NCBI GenBank assembly: GCA_964555285.1
Contig: CAZKRM010000004.1
Span: 1 to 64,000, forward strand
Length of the DNA: 64,000 bases
Reading direction: 5' to 3'
Source: JBBIQV01 sp964555285
Lineage (GTDB): Bacteria; Nitrospirota; Nitrospiria; Nitrospirales; Nitrospiraceae
Part shown: positions 49,611 to 59,199 of the stretch, one piece after another
Layout: each line of letters begins with the position of its first letter
Numbering within the stretch: position 1 is the stretch's first letter
Program-made: the position numbers and the translations under genes
The notes under the pieces: generated by a model
Database searches by the model: none
Told to the model about the DNA's origin: nothing
Seen by the model: only the letters and a program-made list of their open reading frames with translations

Positions 49611-51146
49611 TCAAGAACAACGAACTTCTGCTAGGTGCCGTTCAATATCTTTGAGCTTAGCCGAAGCGGCAGCCACAATGTCCTGATTGGTTTGGCTTTG
49701 CACATTCGCCAGCACATTCGCTCGGGCTCCTTCAATGGCGGCAATTCCCATCCGGATTCCCACCTCCAGGTCCGTGGACACAGCCGGCTTCACCCGGGGT
49801 CGCAGTTCGCGCAACAGAGTCATGGTTTCCATCGCCAGTGTCGCGGTCTCCAATGGAATCTCTGTCGCAGCCTGTAAGCCGGCAGAGATAGCATTCGCTC
49901 GGCCCGGCTCGGTTTTCGGCAGCCGGTAGGCCTGGAGGACGCGTTCGTAGGCTTCCGCGTCAGCTTGAACCAAACCTTGGAATCGGGCACGCAGTTCCAG
50001 GAGACGTTGCTCGATCATGGACAGACTTTGGCCTCCATGTTCCGACTCCTGGATCGATGGCTGTTTCGATGGGCCGATCCTGCAGGCCATGACCCCCAAC
50101 GCCGCCGCGAGGGCTCCTGCCAACGCTGCCACGCTCCCCCCGCCCGGAGTCGGCCTCCCAGCCGAGAGGGTGTCAAGAAACTCGAGAACAGAACCGGTCA
50201 TGTAGCTGACTCCCGCGGCCCACTGGTCGCGCAGGCCACCAGCCATGACCTGCTCCAGTCTGGTTTCCAGGATTTGGCATCGGTCGAACCCCTCCAGCTT
50301 GAGACAGTGCGCAGCCGTGTGAAGCAGCGCCGCCGCAGGCACCAGTCCGATCACTTCACTGCCTGAGACCTGGACTCCGCGCTCCTCTGCTTCCCGCTTC
50401 ACTGCCTCAAACGCGACATAGACCGGGGTCTCTTCAAAGTTCGTGAGGTTCATGGAAACCTGGACCATCCGGCGGGTGGCCAGCTCAACCCCCATGGCCT
50501 TCACGTAGGGAAGCCCGCCGCTCGAAAAGCGCACCTTCTTGGCGATCGCTTTTGCCATGTTCAGATCATCGCTGTGCAAGTTGACATTGAATGCAATCAA
50601 GGGCGCCCTTGCGCCAACGATCGTCGCTCCAGCAGTGGGATGTAAAGTAGAGGGACCAAAATCGGGCGCCCATCCGGGATCGCCTTGCATGCGCTCCGCC
50701 AATCCCTCCAGGCCGCCTTTCCGGATGTTCTCGAGATTCCTGCGATGTTCAGCGGAGGCCGCCCGCTCGTAGAGGAAGACGGGAAGGTTCAGCTCGGTTG
50801 CAATTCTCCGTCCCACTTCGCCAGCCAGCGTCACGCAGTCCTCCATCGTCGCTCCTTTGATGGGCACAAAGGGCACGACGTCGGTTGCGCCGACGCGAGG
50901 GTGTCCCCCCCGATGGTCTCGCAAATCAATCAGGCTCCTGGCGAGACGCGTGACTTGGAAGGCCGCCTCAGCTACCCCCGCCGGGCTGCCTGCAAACGTC
51001 AGGACCGCACGATGGTGATCGTGATCCATTTCTTGATCGAGCAGAAACACGCCCGGCACGGATCTGATCGCTGCGACCAGGGCATCGACAGTCTCCTGAT
51101 TCCTTCCTTCACTGAAATTCTGGACGCACTCGACGAGTTTCTCCAT
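49611..51146 (-). CDS. ftcD: fused glutamate formiminotransferase / formimino-THF cyclodeaminase
   Basis: A 511-residue bifunctional enzyme. Residues 1-300 are the transferase: VECVQNFSEGRNQETVDAL, DHDHHRAVLTFAG, RGGHPRVGATDVVPFVP-type region (DHRGGHPRVGATDVVPF), FNVNLHSDDLNMAKAIA. Residues about 325-511 are the cyclodeaminase: LDTLSAGRPTPGGGSVAAL, then a helical domain. It moves the formimino group of formiminoglutamate to tetrahydrofolate, yielding glutamate, ammonia and methenyl-THF. This fused form is typical of animals and some bacteria. It is 3 bases downstream of hutI. Confidence 0.94.
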   Translation of the reverse strand: MEKLVECVQNFSEGRNQETVDALVAAIRSVPGVFLLDQEMDHDHHRAVLTFAGSPAGVAEAAFQVTRLARSLIDLRDHRGGHPRVGATDVVPFVPIKGATMEDCVTLAGEVGRRIATELNLPVFLYERAASAEHRRNLENIRKGGLEGLAERMQGDPGWAPDFGPSTLHPTAGATIVGARAPLIAFNVNLHSDDLNMAKAIAKKVRFSSGGLPYVKAMGVELATRRMVQVSMNLTNFEETPVYVAFEAVKREAEERGVQVSGSEVIGLVPAAALLHTAAHCLKLEGFDRCQILETRLEQVMAGGLRDQWAAGVSYMTGSVLEFLDTLSAGRPTPGGGSVAALAGALAAALGVMACRIGPSKQPSIQESEHGGQSLSMIEQRLLELRARFQGLVQADAEAYERVLQAYRLPKTEPGRANAISAGLQAATEIPLETATLAMETMTLLRELRPRVKPAVSTDLEVGIRMGIAAIEGARANVLANVQSQTNQDIVAAASAKLKDIERHLAEVRCS

Positions 51147-51149
51147 GAG

Positions 51150-52502
51150 TTACTCCTGCCGTGCCCCACCCTTCCTATAGAGGAGCTGTCCTTTCTTGAT
51201 GACCGCCAGACAATGATTCATGCCGAAATAGTACGGAATCTCGCGGTAATCAGCCACATCCATAATAAGCAGGTCTGCCTGCTTCCCCGGCTCCAGAGAC
51301 CCTGCCAGATTTCCCCGCCCAAGGGCATAGGCTCCGTTGATCGTGGCAGCCGTCACCGCCTCCGCCGGCGTCATCCGCATCTGCAAGCAGGCCAGAGTGA
51401 GGATCATCTGCATATTCAACGTCGGCGAACTTCCAGGATTAAAGTTCGAGGCCAACGCGACCGGCACTCCTGCCTCAATCAGGCGGCGAGCCGGAGGAAC
51501 GGGTCCTGAGGCAAGGTGCAGGACACTTCCGGGGAGAAGCGTGGCGATCGTGCCCTGGCTTCGCAACCTGGGCATGTCAGCCACTCTGAGGTAATCAAGG
51601 TGGTCTACCGACAGGGCGTGGAGGTCCGAGGCCATGCGAGCCGCTCCCGAATAGGCGAGTTGCTCGGCGTGAAGCCTGAGCTTGAAACCAGCGTGGGCCG
51701 CCGCACTCAGTAGAGTGCGAGTCTCCGCCATCGAGAAATAGCCGCGATCGCAAAACACGTCAAAAAATTCGGCCAGCCTCTCTCGCACGGTTTGGGGAAT
51801 CAGGCGATCGGTAATCGCACGCAGATACCCAGCTCGCCTGGACTTATACCGGGCTGCCACGTCGTGGACCAGCAGGGTCGGCACCACGTCGAGAGGACTC
51901 GCTTGCGCCGCGCCTCGAATCGCCCGAAGCATCTTCAATTCCTGCGACGGTTCAAGGCCATACCCGCTTTTCACCTCAACCGTCGTCGTGCCGTGCTCAA
52001 GAAAGAGTCGCAACGTGCCTACAAGACGGCGGACCAGGCCCTGCTCGCTTGTCCGGAGAATTTGCCTCGCGCTGGCTTGGATGCCACCGCCGGCTCTCGC
52101 GATCTGGCTGTAGGTCGCGCCACGGATCCTTGCCTCGTACTCATCCACGCGCGACGCGGCGAAAAGGGCATGCGTGTGGGAGTCCACGAACCCGGGCAGC
52201 ACGACTTTCCCTTGTGCGTCCAAAACTTTTGCCGTGCGGGCTGGGGACGACCGGACAATTTGGTCCTGTGGCCCGACCTGTTCGATCCTCTGCCCTTTGA
52301 TCAGGACGGCGCCATGGCGAATGAGGCCAACCTCGCGCATCTCACCGGCACGGCGCGGGCGATCTGGGCCTCTCAGCGTGAGCAACTGCCCGCAATTGAC
52401 GACGAGCAAGCATTTTTGTTCAGCAGGCACGACCTTTCCTTGGAGCCTTCCGGACAACGTCTGAATCCAATGTACCGTAAAGACCCCTACCTGCCCTGTC
52501 AA
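51150..52502 (-). CDS. hutI: imidazolonepropionase
   Basis: An amidohydrolase of up to 450 residues that opens imidazolonepropionate to formiminoglutamate. Motifs: VVLPGFVDSHTHALFAASR, EVKSGYGLEPSQELKMLR, LRLHAEQLAYSGAARMA, HALSVDHLDYL and ALASNFNPGSSPTLNMQM. The C-terminus is GKQADLLIMDVADYREIPY. The first 25 or so residues have no homology, so translation may begin downstream, for example at a GTG before PAEQKCLLVV. It is paired with ftcD. Confidence 0.94.
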   Translation of the reverse strand: MTGQVGVFTVHWIQTLSGRLQGKVVPAEQKCLLVVNCGQLLTLRGPDRPRRAGEMREVGLIRHGAVLIKGQRIEQVGPQDQIVRSSPARTAKVLDAQGKVVLPGFVDSHTHALFAASRVDEYEARIRGATYSQIARAGGGIQASARQILRTSEQGLVRRLVGTLRLFLEHGTTTVEVKSGYGLEPSQELKMLRAIRGAAQASPLDVVPTLLVHDVAARYKSRRAGYLRAITDRLIPQTVRERLAEFFDVFCDRGYFSMAETRTLLSAAAHAGFKLRLHAEQLAYSGAARMASDLHALSVDHLDYLRVADMPRLRSQGTIATLLPGSVLHLASGPVPPARRLIEAGVPVALASNFNPGSSPTLNMQMILTLACLQMRMTPAEAVTAATINGAYALGRGNLAGSLEPGKQADLLIMDVADYREIPYYFGMNHCLAVIKKGQLLYRKGGARQE

Positions 52503-52560
52503 GTCGGAGAAAACCGAAAGGGGGAGGGAGAACGCGGGCGATCGCGGATGACCTCCGCCG

Positions 52561-53544
52561 TCAGGACTGCGGGAAACACTTCCTCAGACACTCGGGACAG
52601 AGGCCTCCGTTGAACTGCAAGTCGGAATGTTCCGCGATGAAGGTGTCCAGGTCATACCATTCGCCCGACACATCCGGAACCCGCTTGCACCAGGCGCAGA
52701 GATTGATCACGCCGTGCGCGCGGGACAGCCCTTCATCCGCAGGTCGCAGATCGCTCCGAATCATGTCCTGGCCGTGCTCCGGCTGTGCCGGAGTCCTCGC
52801 ATCGTGAAACACCAGCACCGCCCCGATGACGACACCTGCATCATCGACGACCGGCGCGGCGCTCCCCTCGATCAGCCGCTTCGTGCCGTCCTTTGCGACC
52901 AGCATGGCACGATCCAGTCGGATGATCCGGCACTCCATCATGGCCTTCATGGCCGGGTTCTCGACAATGTGAACCGGGGCGTCCTCTTCGAACGCGAGGA
53001 TGGCCGTCAATCCGATCCCCATCGCCTCTTGTTGACTCCAGCCGGTCAGCGATTCCGCTGCAGGACTCATGTAGGTCAGCCGCCCACCCCGATTCGTGGT
53101 CATCACGGCATCGGCGATACAGCGCACGGTCGTGGCCAGCCACCGCAGACTTTCTTTCATGTGGCGATCGCTCTGGGCCCGGTGCAGCGCGAGCTCGATG
53201 GTGGTGCGCAACTCGTTCGGCTGATAGGGCTTCAGCATATACCCTGCGGGCGAGGTCGTCTTCACCCGCTCCAACGTGGCCTCATCGGCGTAGGCGGTCA
53301 AATAGATCACCGGCACATCGAACCGCCGCGTGATTTCTTGCGCCGTCTCGACACCGTCCATCTGCCCTTTCAACACGATATCCATGATGACCAAGTCGGG
53401 ATGAATCTCCTTGGTCTTGCGAATGGCCTCCTCTCCCGAGGTGGCCGTAGCCGGCACCTCATAGCCCAGCCGGGTCAGGCTCTGTTGGATATCCCTCGCG
53501 ACAATCGTTTCATCTTCCACGACGAGGATTTTGGCCTGTTCCAT
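52561..53544 (-). CDS. response regulator with PAS and Cys-rich C-terminal module
   Basis: A protein of about 327 residues. The receiver domain (MEQAKILVVEDETIVARDI) has the phospho-acceptor Asp in HPDLVIMDIVLKGQMDG, Thr in VIYLTAYADEAT and Lys in YMLKPYQPNELR. A PAS domain follows (MTTNRGGRLTYMSPAAESLT). The C-terminal module has paired cysteines (LCAWCKRVPDVSGEWYDL, GLCPECLRKCFPQS). There is no DNA-binding or output enzyme domain. ATG at 53544 was preferred; GTG at 53553 overlaps the kinase stop. It is coupled to the kinase. Confidence 0.88.
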   Translation of the reverse strand: MEQAKILVVEDETIVARDIQQSLTRLGYEVPATATSGEEAIRKTKEIHPDLVIMDIVLKGQMDGVETAQEITRRFDVPVIYLTAYADEATLERVKTTSPAGYMLKPYQPNELRTTIELALHRAQSDRHMKESLRWLATTVRCIADAVMTTNRGGRLTYMSPAAESLTGWSQQEAMGIGLTAILAFEEDAPVHIVENPAMKAMMECRIIRLDRAMLVAKDGTKRLIEGSAAPVVDDAGVVIGAVLVFHDARTPAQPEHGQDMIRSDLRPADEGLSRAHGVINLCAWCKRVPDVSGEWYDLDTFIAEHSDLQFNGGLCPECLRKCFPQS

Positions 53545-53549
53545 GATCG

Positions 53550-55358
53550 TCACATCCTTTCTTGGTAGTGGAGTTGGTGGAATTGAATCCGCCAGTCCAT
53601 CCCGTGTCCACTCTGTAGTTCGACTGCCCCCTCCAGCTTCTCTGCGAGTAAGGTGACGAGATCCAGCCCGAGCGAGTCGGGGTTGTTCAGCACGCCGTCT
53701 TTCGGAATACCGACTCCGTCGTCGCTCACCTCCAAGAGATAGGTTCCATCAGCCTGCGCTTTCAGATCGATCTGGATGCACCCGCTCCTGCCGTCCACAA
53801 ATGCGTGTTTCAGGCAGTTCGACACCAGCTCCTCGATGATCAGCCCGCACGTCATGCCCGTATCGATATCGAACTCGATGTCCTCCACCAGCAGGTTCAG
53901 CGCGACGGCTTTGGGATCGACTCCATGGGACCGGAACAAATGACTCGTCAGCGTGCGGATGTAGTCCCCCATTCTGATGCACGACAGGTCGTTAGACCGG
54001 TGAAGCGTTTCGTGCAGCAGCGCAATCGAAGTAATGCGGGCTTGACACTCTCGGAACAGTTGAGCGACCTGCGGATCTTTGATCGAAGCGGACTGGAGAT
54101 TCAGCAGGCTGGAAATCACTTGGAGATTGTTCTTCACCCGGTGATGGACCTCGCGCAGGAGACTCTCCTTTTCTTTGACCGTCTTGCGAAGCTGGTCCTC
54201 CATTTCTTTTCGTTCGGTGAGATCCATGCATGTGCCGATGTAGCCGGTAAATCGTCCGGCGTGATCGAAGAGCGGCACGCCGGTATCGATCACCCAGCGA
54301 TATTCTCCATCCGCACGGCGGAGGCGATACTCCATCGTGAACGGCTGTTCGGTCTTGAACGACGTTGTGCTGGTCTCCAGACATCGTTGCAGATCGTTGG
54401 GATGCACGCCGGTGACCCAGGCATCGCCCAGCTCCTGCTCAAGCGTGCGCCCTGTAAACTCCAGCCATCGCTTGTTGACGAAGGTGCACTTCGTGTCGGG
54501 CCCCGCCATCCACACCATCACCGGGGCCGTATCCGCCATCATATGAAAACGGGCCTCGCTCTCCCGCAGCGCCGCTTCGATCCGCTTTCGCCTGGTCACG
54601 TCTCGCGCGATCCATGAAGCCCCCACGACATCGCCCTCGGCATCCTTCAGCGGAGACATGGTGAGCGACACGTCGATCCGGTGCCCCCTTTTCTTTCGCT
54701 GGACCGTTTCCACATTGCGCACGTGATCCCCTTGGGCGATACGGGCGAGCATGGCGGGGATTTCGTCCGATCGGTCGGGCGGACAGAGCACCGAGATCGA
54801 ACGACCCATCACCTCTTCGGTTGCATAGCCGTACATCGCTTCTGCGCCGTGGTTCCAACTCTGGACGATGCCCGTCAACGTCATGCCGACAATCGCGTCG
54901 TCGGACGACTTCACGATCGCCGCCAGTTGCGAGACCACCTCCACGCGCAGCGCCTCCAGCTCTTTATTCGCCTGCTCGAGTTCCGCCGTGCGCGCCTCGA
55001 CCTGCCACTCGATGCCTTCGTTGGCCGTACGCAGGCTTTGCTCATCCTGCTGTCGCCGCATACAGAGGATGGCGGTGACCCAAATGACGACCAATGAGAA
55101 GAGCCGGTTGAAGATTGCGATCCACGCTGGAGTCAGAAGAGGGGTTCTCGCCAGATCGAGCAGCGTCAGGAGAGAGACGGTCGCGGCTGTCAGAGGAATG
55201 GCCCGAGAGCGGGGAATCCACGAGGAGACGAGGACCGGCACGACATACAGCACCGGCACAGCGAAGCCCACCGGCAGCCACCAATCGACGGCGAGAGTTC
55301 CGCCGATGAGGGCTGCCATCATCCCACAGGTTGGGAAGCTGGACCGCCCGGCATTCAT
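53550..55358 (-). CDS. membrane sensor histidine kinase (two PAS domains, HisKA_2 type)
   Basis: A protein of about 602 residues. The N-terminus has four to five TM helices (MAALIGGTLAVDWWLPVGFA, LFSLVVIWVTAILCM). A coiled coil follows (VEARTAELEQANKELEAL), then PAS1 (IVGMTLTGIVQSWNHGAEAM), PAS2/PAC (MEYRLRRADGEYRWVIDT), the phospho-acceptor region REVHHRVKNNLQVISSLL (HisKA_2), and an HATPase domain (NCLKHAFVDGRSG, DDGVGIPKDG). ATG at 55358 follows GAGGGA; the frame extends to 55568 without homology. Stimulus unknown. The neighbouring regulator is its likely partner. Confidence 0.9.
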   Translation of the reverse strand: MNAGRSSFPTCGMMAALIGGTLAVDWWLPVGFAVPVLYVVPVLVSSWIPRSRAIPLTAATVSLLTLLDLARTPLLTPAWIAIFNRLFSLVVIWVTAILCMRRQQDEQSLRTANEGIEWQVEARTAELEQANKELEALRVEVVSQLAAIVKSSDDAIVGMTLTGIVQSWNHGAEAMYGYATEEVMGRSISVLCPPDRSDEIPAMLARIAQGDHVRNVETVQRKKRGHRIDVSLTMSPLKDAEGDVVGASWIARDVTRRKRIEAALRESEARFHMMADTAPVMVWMAGPDTKCTFVNKRWLEFTGRTLEQELGDAWVTGVHPNDLQRCLETSTTSFKTEQPFTMEYRLRRADGEYRWVIDTGVPLFDHAGRFTGYIGTCMDLTERKEMEDQLRKTVKEKESLLREVHHRVKNNLQVISSLLNLQSASIKDPQVAQLFRECQARITSIALLHETLHRSNDLSCIRMGDYIRTLTSHLFRSHGVDPKAVALNLLVEDIEFDIDTGMTCGLIIEELVSNCLKHAFVDGRSGCIQIDLKAQADGTYLLEVSDDGVGIPKDGVLNNPDSLGLDLVTLLAEKLEGAVELQSGHGMDWRIQFHQLHYQERM

Positions 55359-55697
55359 GGGACTGGTTCCCTCTGTTCGTCTTACTTCATTATTCCTCAT
55401 CTGATTGTTTGAGCAAGGATTATGCCGTTTTGTGTCATGTTGCTTTTCTCTGTACCACGCACAGAGGTTGTCCAACTCCGAGCAGACATGAACGCGGAAC
55501 CCGCGCTGCCGGCAACAGAGCAACGTGAGCACTCCGGTTCTCTCGACCGGCGGTCCATTTCGGTTCACTGGATTGTGAAGGAGTGACGCTGGCTGAACAG
55601 TGCGTGCGAGAATTGGGATTGTGAGTCAGTGCGGAGATCGATGCACGAGGGATTGTCGCGTCACCAGCATTCTACAGGGGCTGTTCGAGTTTGAACG
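55359..55697. other. intergenic stretch upstream of the kinase
   Basis: No gene is supported here. On the minus strand TTGCTC, 18 bases and TAATGA just upstream of the kinase start form a weak promoter candidate. Otherwise I see no repeat or RNA structure of note. Confidence 0.4.
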
Positions 55698-56696
55698 TTA
55701 TCGACGATCCATTTTGCCGCGCATCTCCTTGATCATGTCTTCCAGATCGGCTTCTGCCCGGCTACGCTCGCTGATCAGTTGATCCAGGTTATACGGGCGC
55801 GCGGGTGGTACGGTTAGCGCCGTCGCGGGAGGAGCGGCGGGTTTTGCAGGAGCCGCTGGCTTGGGCTGAGCCAGGGGCGCCGATGGCTGACTTGGAACAG
55901 GAGCCCCTGCCGCCGGCGTGGACGCCTTGCTGCTCGCAGGAGGCTGTGCGAGAGGCGGCGTCTGCTGGCCGGCGACTCCTTGCTCACGGAGCCACTTCTT
56001 GGCCACATCGGATTTGAGCGAGAAACTGATGCTGGTAATCGGCAGGCCGTCCGGCGCCACGCGGGCAATAGCGGTGTTGACCGCAACCATGTGCCCCTGC
56101 CCATCGAGCAGCGGCCCGCCCGAATTTCCCCGATTCAGCCCCGTTTCCGTTTGAAAAACATGTTTGCCGGGCACATTGTTGAAATTCTCAAACTCCGCGC
56201 TGATCACCCCGGTAGTGAGGGTCCACAGCCCACCCTGCTCCGGATGGCCGATCGCCACGACCCGGTCACCGATGTGCGTCGTGTCCGAGTCACTGAGCGT
56301 CACCACAGGGAGGGCGGTCTTCGTCTCTTCCAGCTTCAACAGCGCGAGGTCCAACGGCTGGGAATAGGCCACCACGCGGGCCTTGACTCCTCGCGCGAGA
56401 TCGACTTTCGGATCACCCGTCACTCGGTCCGGCTTGAGGTACACGTTGAGACGCGGGAACGGGCGACCCGTTGCCTCTTCGATCACCACATGCGCGTTGG
56501 TAAGCACCAAGCCGTCCTGCTGGATGATGGACCCGGTCCCTCCACTGCCGCGCGACCCGCTATTCGGATAGCCCATCACCATGACGACCCCGGGGGAGGC
56601 TTGTTCGTAGATTTCACGCGGCGACAGGTCGGCAGCCTGCGCCACTCCGGCCCCGAGCACTAACCCGACAGCCAGACTCACCAGTTGGATGTTCAT
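55698..56696 (-). CDS. trypsin-like serine protease (S1C, DegP-related)
   Basis: A 332-residue exported protease. Signal peptide 1-22 (LAVGLVLGAGVAQAADL). Catalytic triad: His in VLTNAHVVIEEATG, Asp in LDLALLKLEE, Ser in NRGNSGGPLLDGQGH. In place of a PDZ domain there is a Pro/Ala/Ser-rich linker (about 245-300) and a short charged helix (SERSRAEADLEDMIKE). ATG at 56696 follows GGGGAG; the frame extends upstream without homology. It is probably periplasmic quality control, and its placement between the kinase and the polysaccharide genes is uninformative. Confidence 0.9.
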   Translation of the reverse strand: MNIQLVSLAVGLVLGAGVAQAADLSPREIYEQASPGVVMVMGYPNSGSRGSGGTGSIIQQDGLVLTNAHVVIEEATGRPFPRLNVYLKPDRVTGDPKVDLARGVKARVVAYSQPLDLALLKLEETKTALPVVTLSDSDTTHIGDRVVAIGHPEQGGLWTLTTGVISAEFENFNNVPGKHVFQTETGLNRGNSGGPLLDGQGHMVAVNTAIARVAPDGLPITSISFSLKSDVAKKWLREQGVAGQQTPPLAQPPASSKASTPAAGAPVPSQPSAPLAQPKPAAPAKPAAPPATALTVPPARPYNLDQLISERSRAEADLEDMIKEMRGKMDRR

Positions 56697-56765
56697 CAGA
56701 GGTCTCCCCTTCTCGACCGGTAGAACGCATAGGCACTCGGTCGGCTGACCACACATCTATTGATA

Positions 56766-56771
56766 ATTATA
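56766..56771 (-). promoter_or_regulatory. -10 element upstream of the protease gene
   Basis: A perfect TATAAT on the minus strand about 70 bases before the protease ATG. No good -35 is seen at 16-18 bases, so this is a partial call. Confidence 0.4.
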
Positions 56772-56836
56772 AAACGGAAATCGCAGCCACACCAGGCGAG
56801 CCCGTTCAGTATGAACCGCAGGGAGTGGAGGCCTTC

Positions 56837-57955
56837 TCAGTGGGCGCGGTAGAAATCCGCGATGCTCTGCACGACGTAGACCTGCTGGTCTTCCGTCAGT
56901 TCCGCATAGATCGGCAGTGACAGCACTTCTTCCGCGGCGCGTTCGCAGACAGGAAACGCTCCCTTGCTGTAACCGAGGTCTCGATAGCAATTCTGCAAGT
57001 GCAACGGGAGCGGATAATACACTTCCGTGCCGACGCCCTTCTCTTTGAGGTGGGCTCTCAGCTCATCCCGCTTCTGCACACGGATGGTGTACTGGTTGAA
57101 GACGTGGAAGTTGCCGGGCTCAGTCTTCGGCAGCGTGACGCGGTCCAACAGCTTCGCTTCAGCAAACAGCCGCTCATATCGTGCAGCGTTGCGCCGGCGT
57201 CCTTCCGCCCATTGATCGAGATACTTCAGTTTGACAAGCAGGACCGCTGCCTGGAGTGAATCCAGCCGGCTATTGATGCCGATCCGCTCATGGACGTACC
57301 GAACGCGGCTGCCGTGGACACGGAGCATCGCAATCGCATCCGCTAGCGCCGGATCGTTTGTCGTCACCAGCCCCCCGTCACCAAACCCGCCGAGGTTCTT
57401 CGTGGGGAAGAAACTAAAACACCCTGCATCACCTAGCGCGCCCGCTCGAACACCGTGACGCGCAGCCCCGATCGCCTGACAGGCATCTTCGATCACGCCC
57501 AATGATCGCTGCTCGACGATGGAATTGATCGCCTCCATGTCCGCACATTGTCCGAACAGGTGAACTGGGATAATGGCTTTGGTTCGAGAGGTGATGGCGC
57601 GCTCAAGGAGGCTGGGATCCATGTTGAACGTGTCCGGACAGATATCGACGAAGACAGGTTTCGCGCCCAGCCGCGAGATCGCGCCGCCGGTGGCAAAAAA
57701 CGTAAAAGGGACAGTCACCACCTCATCCCCAGCCTGCACCCCCATAGCCATCAAGGCGAGCAACAGCGCATCGCTGCCGGATGCCACACCCACCGCGTGG
57801 GTGCTCCCGACGTACTTGGCCAGCGCGTCTTCGAGCGCCGCCACGCGAGGGCCCAATACGAAGCCCTGCTCATCGCACGTGGTTTCAATGGCGGCCATGA
57901 CCTCCGCCCGGATCGAACGATACTGCGCTTTGAGATCTAACAGGGGAACGTTCAC
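56837..57955 (-). CDS. DegT/DnrJ/EryC1 sugar aminotransferase
   Basis: A 372-residue PLP-dependent aminotransferase for nucleotide-linked keto-sugars. Motifs: VPLLDLKAQYRSIRAEVM, GVASGSDALLLALMAMGV, EDACQAIGAARHG, and the PLP lysine in CFSFFPTKNLGGFGDGG. Its C-terminal region matches the family (YYPLPLHLQNCYRDLGY). It probably makes an amino sugar for the surface polysaccharide of the adjacent cluster. Confidence 0.93.
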   Translation of the reverse strand: MNVPLLDLKAQYRSIRAEVMAAIETTCDEQGFVLGPRVAALEDALAKYVGSTHAVGVASGSDALLLALMAMGVQAGDEVVTVPFTFFATGGAISRLGAKPVFVDICPDTFNMDPSLLERAITSRTKAIIPVHLFGQCADMEAINSIVEQRSLGVIEDACQAIGAARHGVRAGALGDAGCFSFFPTKNLGGFGDGGLVTTNDPALADAIAMLRVHGSRVRYVHERIGINSRLDSLQAAVLLVKLKYLDQWAEGRRRNAARYERLFAEAKLLDRVTLPKTEPGNFHVFNQYTIRVQKRDELRAHLKEKGVGTEVYYPLPLHLQNCYRDLGYSKGAFPVCERAAEEVLSLPIYAELTEDQQVYVVQSIADFYRAH

Positions 57956-57996
57956 CGAGAACCCGTTGCTTGAAGTTTCATTCTGATGTGCAGAGC

Positions 57997-59199
57997 CTAA
58001 TTGATCGTTTGTGTAGCATGGCTGGAAGCGTGACTCAAGTGTTTCTTTTCCAATTTTCCGACCAACCCCTCGTAGTGCCGCTCTTGCTGACGGACCACTT
58101 CGTAGCTGTCAAATTTTCGCGAGAGTGATTCGCCATTACGCCCCATTCGCTTTGCCTCGTCCGGATGATTCAGGAGCCACAGCACACGGTCAGCGAGACC
58201 AGCTACATCTCCAGGTTCCAGGAGATAGCCGTTCATGCCATCTTGGACTACTTCGGCAGCACCATCCACGCGCGTACCTACCACAGGGATCCCGCTGGTC
58301 AAGGCTTCGAGGTAGACCCTCGGCAGTCCCTCCCATCGCGAGGTCAGCACGAATACGTCGAGACAGCGCATAATCTCAGGGACGTCCCGGCGCCAGCCAA
58401 GAAGAAGAATGGACCTGGAAAGATCGTAACGCCGAATTTCTTGCTCGATGGACGGCCGCAGTTCCCCATCGCCAACAAGCAGAAACTGGACATCTGGCCT
58501 CTTCTGAATGACACGAGCTGTTAGCCAGACAAAGTCAAGCGGAGCTTTTTGCGGCTTGAACGGAGCAACCATGCCGACCACCGGCCTTCCCGGGTCAAGA
58601 CCGAGTTCTTGCTTCTTTCTTTTGACATCCACCTGAATCTGCCGGATGGCCGTCAGATCGATACCCGGAGGCAGCATGAAGGAACGCTCAGCCGGAAACA
58701 GCCCTAGTTCGACGCCCTGGCGGCGATTGGATTCCGAATCGGTGAAGAACAAGGACGTAAACCTAGCTGTGCTACGCTCCAGTGCGATGAGGACACGCTT
58801 AAGAATCGGATGCTGCTCCGGTGTGAAGCCGTATCCGTGAATGGAATGAATGATAATTGGCACGCCCGCTAATCTTGCCGCCCATCGTCCCACAATCCCA
58901 GCCTTGGAACTGTGGGTATGCACGATGGCTGGGTGAATCCGTTTCAACAGGCTCGTCAGCGACAGCAACGCAGCAAGATCCTGAAATGGTCGAATCATGC
59001 GTATCAGAGAAGGTATCTGGTAAAACTCTGCGCCAGAGATGTTGCGGGCTTCGAGATCCAGCATCCCTGGCTCTCCCGTGATGATGATGGGATGGAATTT
59101 CGATCGGTTCAGATTGGCTACGGTGAACAGGGTGATCTGCTGGGCTCCGCCAAGTTCAAGCTTCGTGATGATATGGGCGACACTGACCCGCTCGGTCAT
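57997..59199 (-). CDS. glycosyltransferase, GT4 family
   Basis: A 400-residue GT-B fold transferase: ITKLELGGAQQITLFTV at the donor-independent N-terminus, IVHTHSSKAGIVGRW, and the nucleotide-sugar region VLTSRWEGLPRVYLEALTSG with GIPVVGTRVDGAAE. ATG at 59199 overlaps the upstream flavoprotein stop (ATGA); the longer frame to 59301 lies within that gene. No signal or TM. Acceptor and donor are unknown. Confidence 0.92.
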   Translation of the reverse strand: MTERVSVAHIITKLELGGAQQITLFTVANLNRSKFHPIIITGEPGMLDLEARNISGAEFYQIPSLIRMIRPFQDLAALLSLTSLLKRIHPAIVHTHSSKAGIVGRWAARLAGVPIIIHSIHGYGFTPEQHPILKRVLIALERSTARFTSLFFTDSESNRRQGVELGLFPAERSFMLPPGIDLTAIRQIQVDVKRKKQELGLDPGRPVVGMVAPFKPQKAPLDFVWLTARVIQKRPDVQFLLVGDGELRPSIEQEIRRYDLSRSILLLGWRRDVPEIMRCLDVFVLTSRWEGLPRVYLEALTSGIPVVGTRVDGAAEVVQDGMNGYLLEPGDVAGLADRVLWLLNHPDEAKRMGRNGESLSRKFDSYEVVRQQERHYEGLVGKLEKKHLSHASSHATQTIN

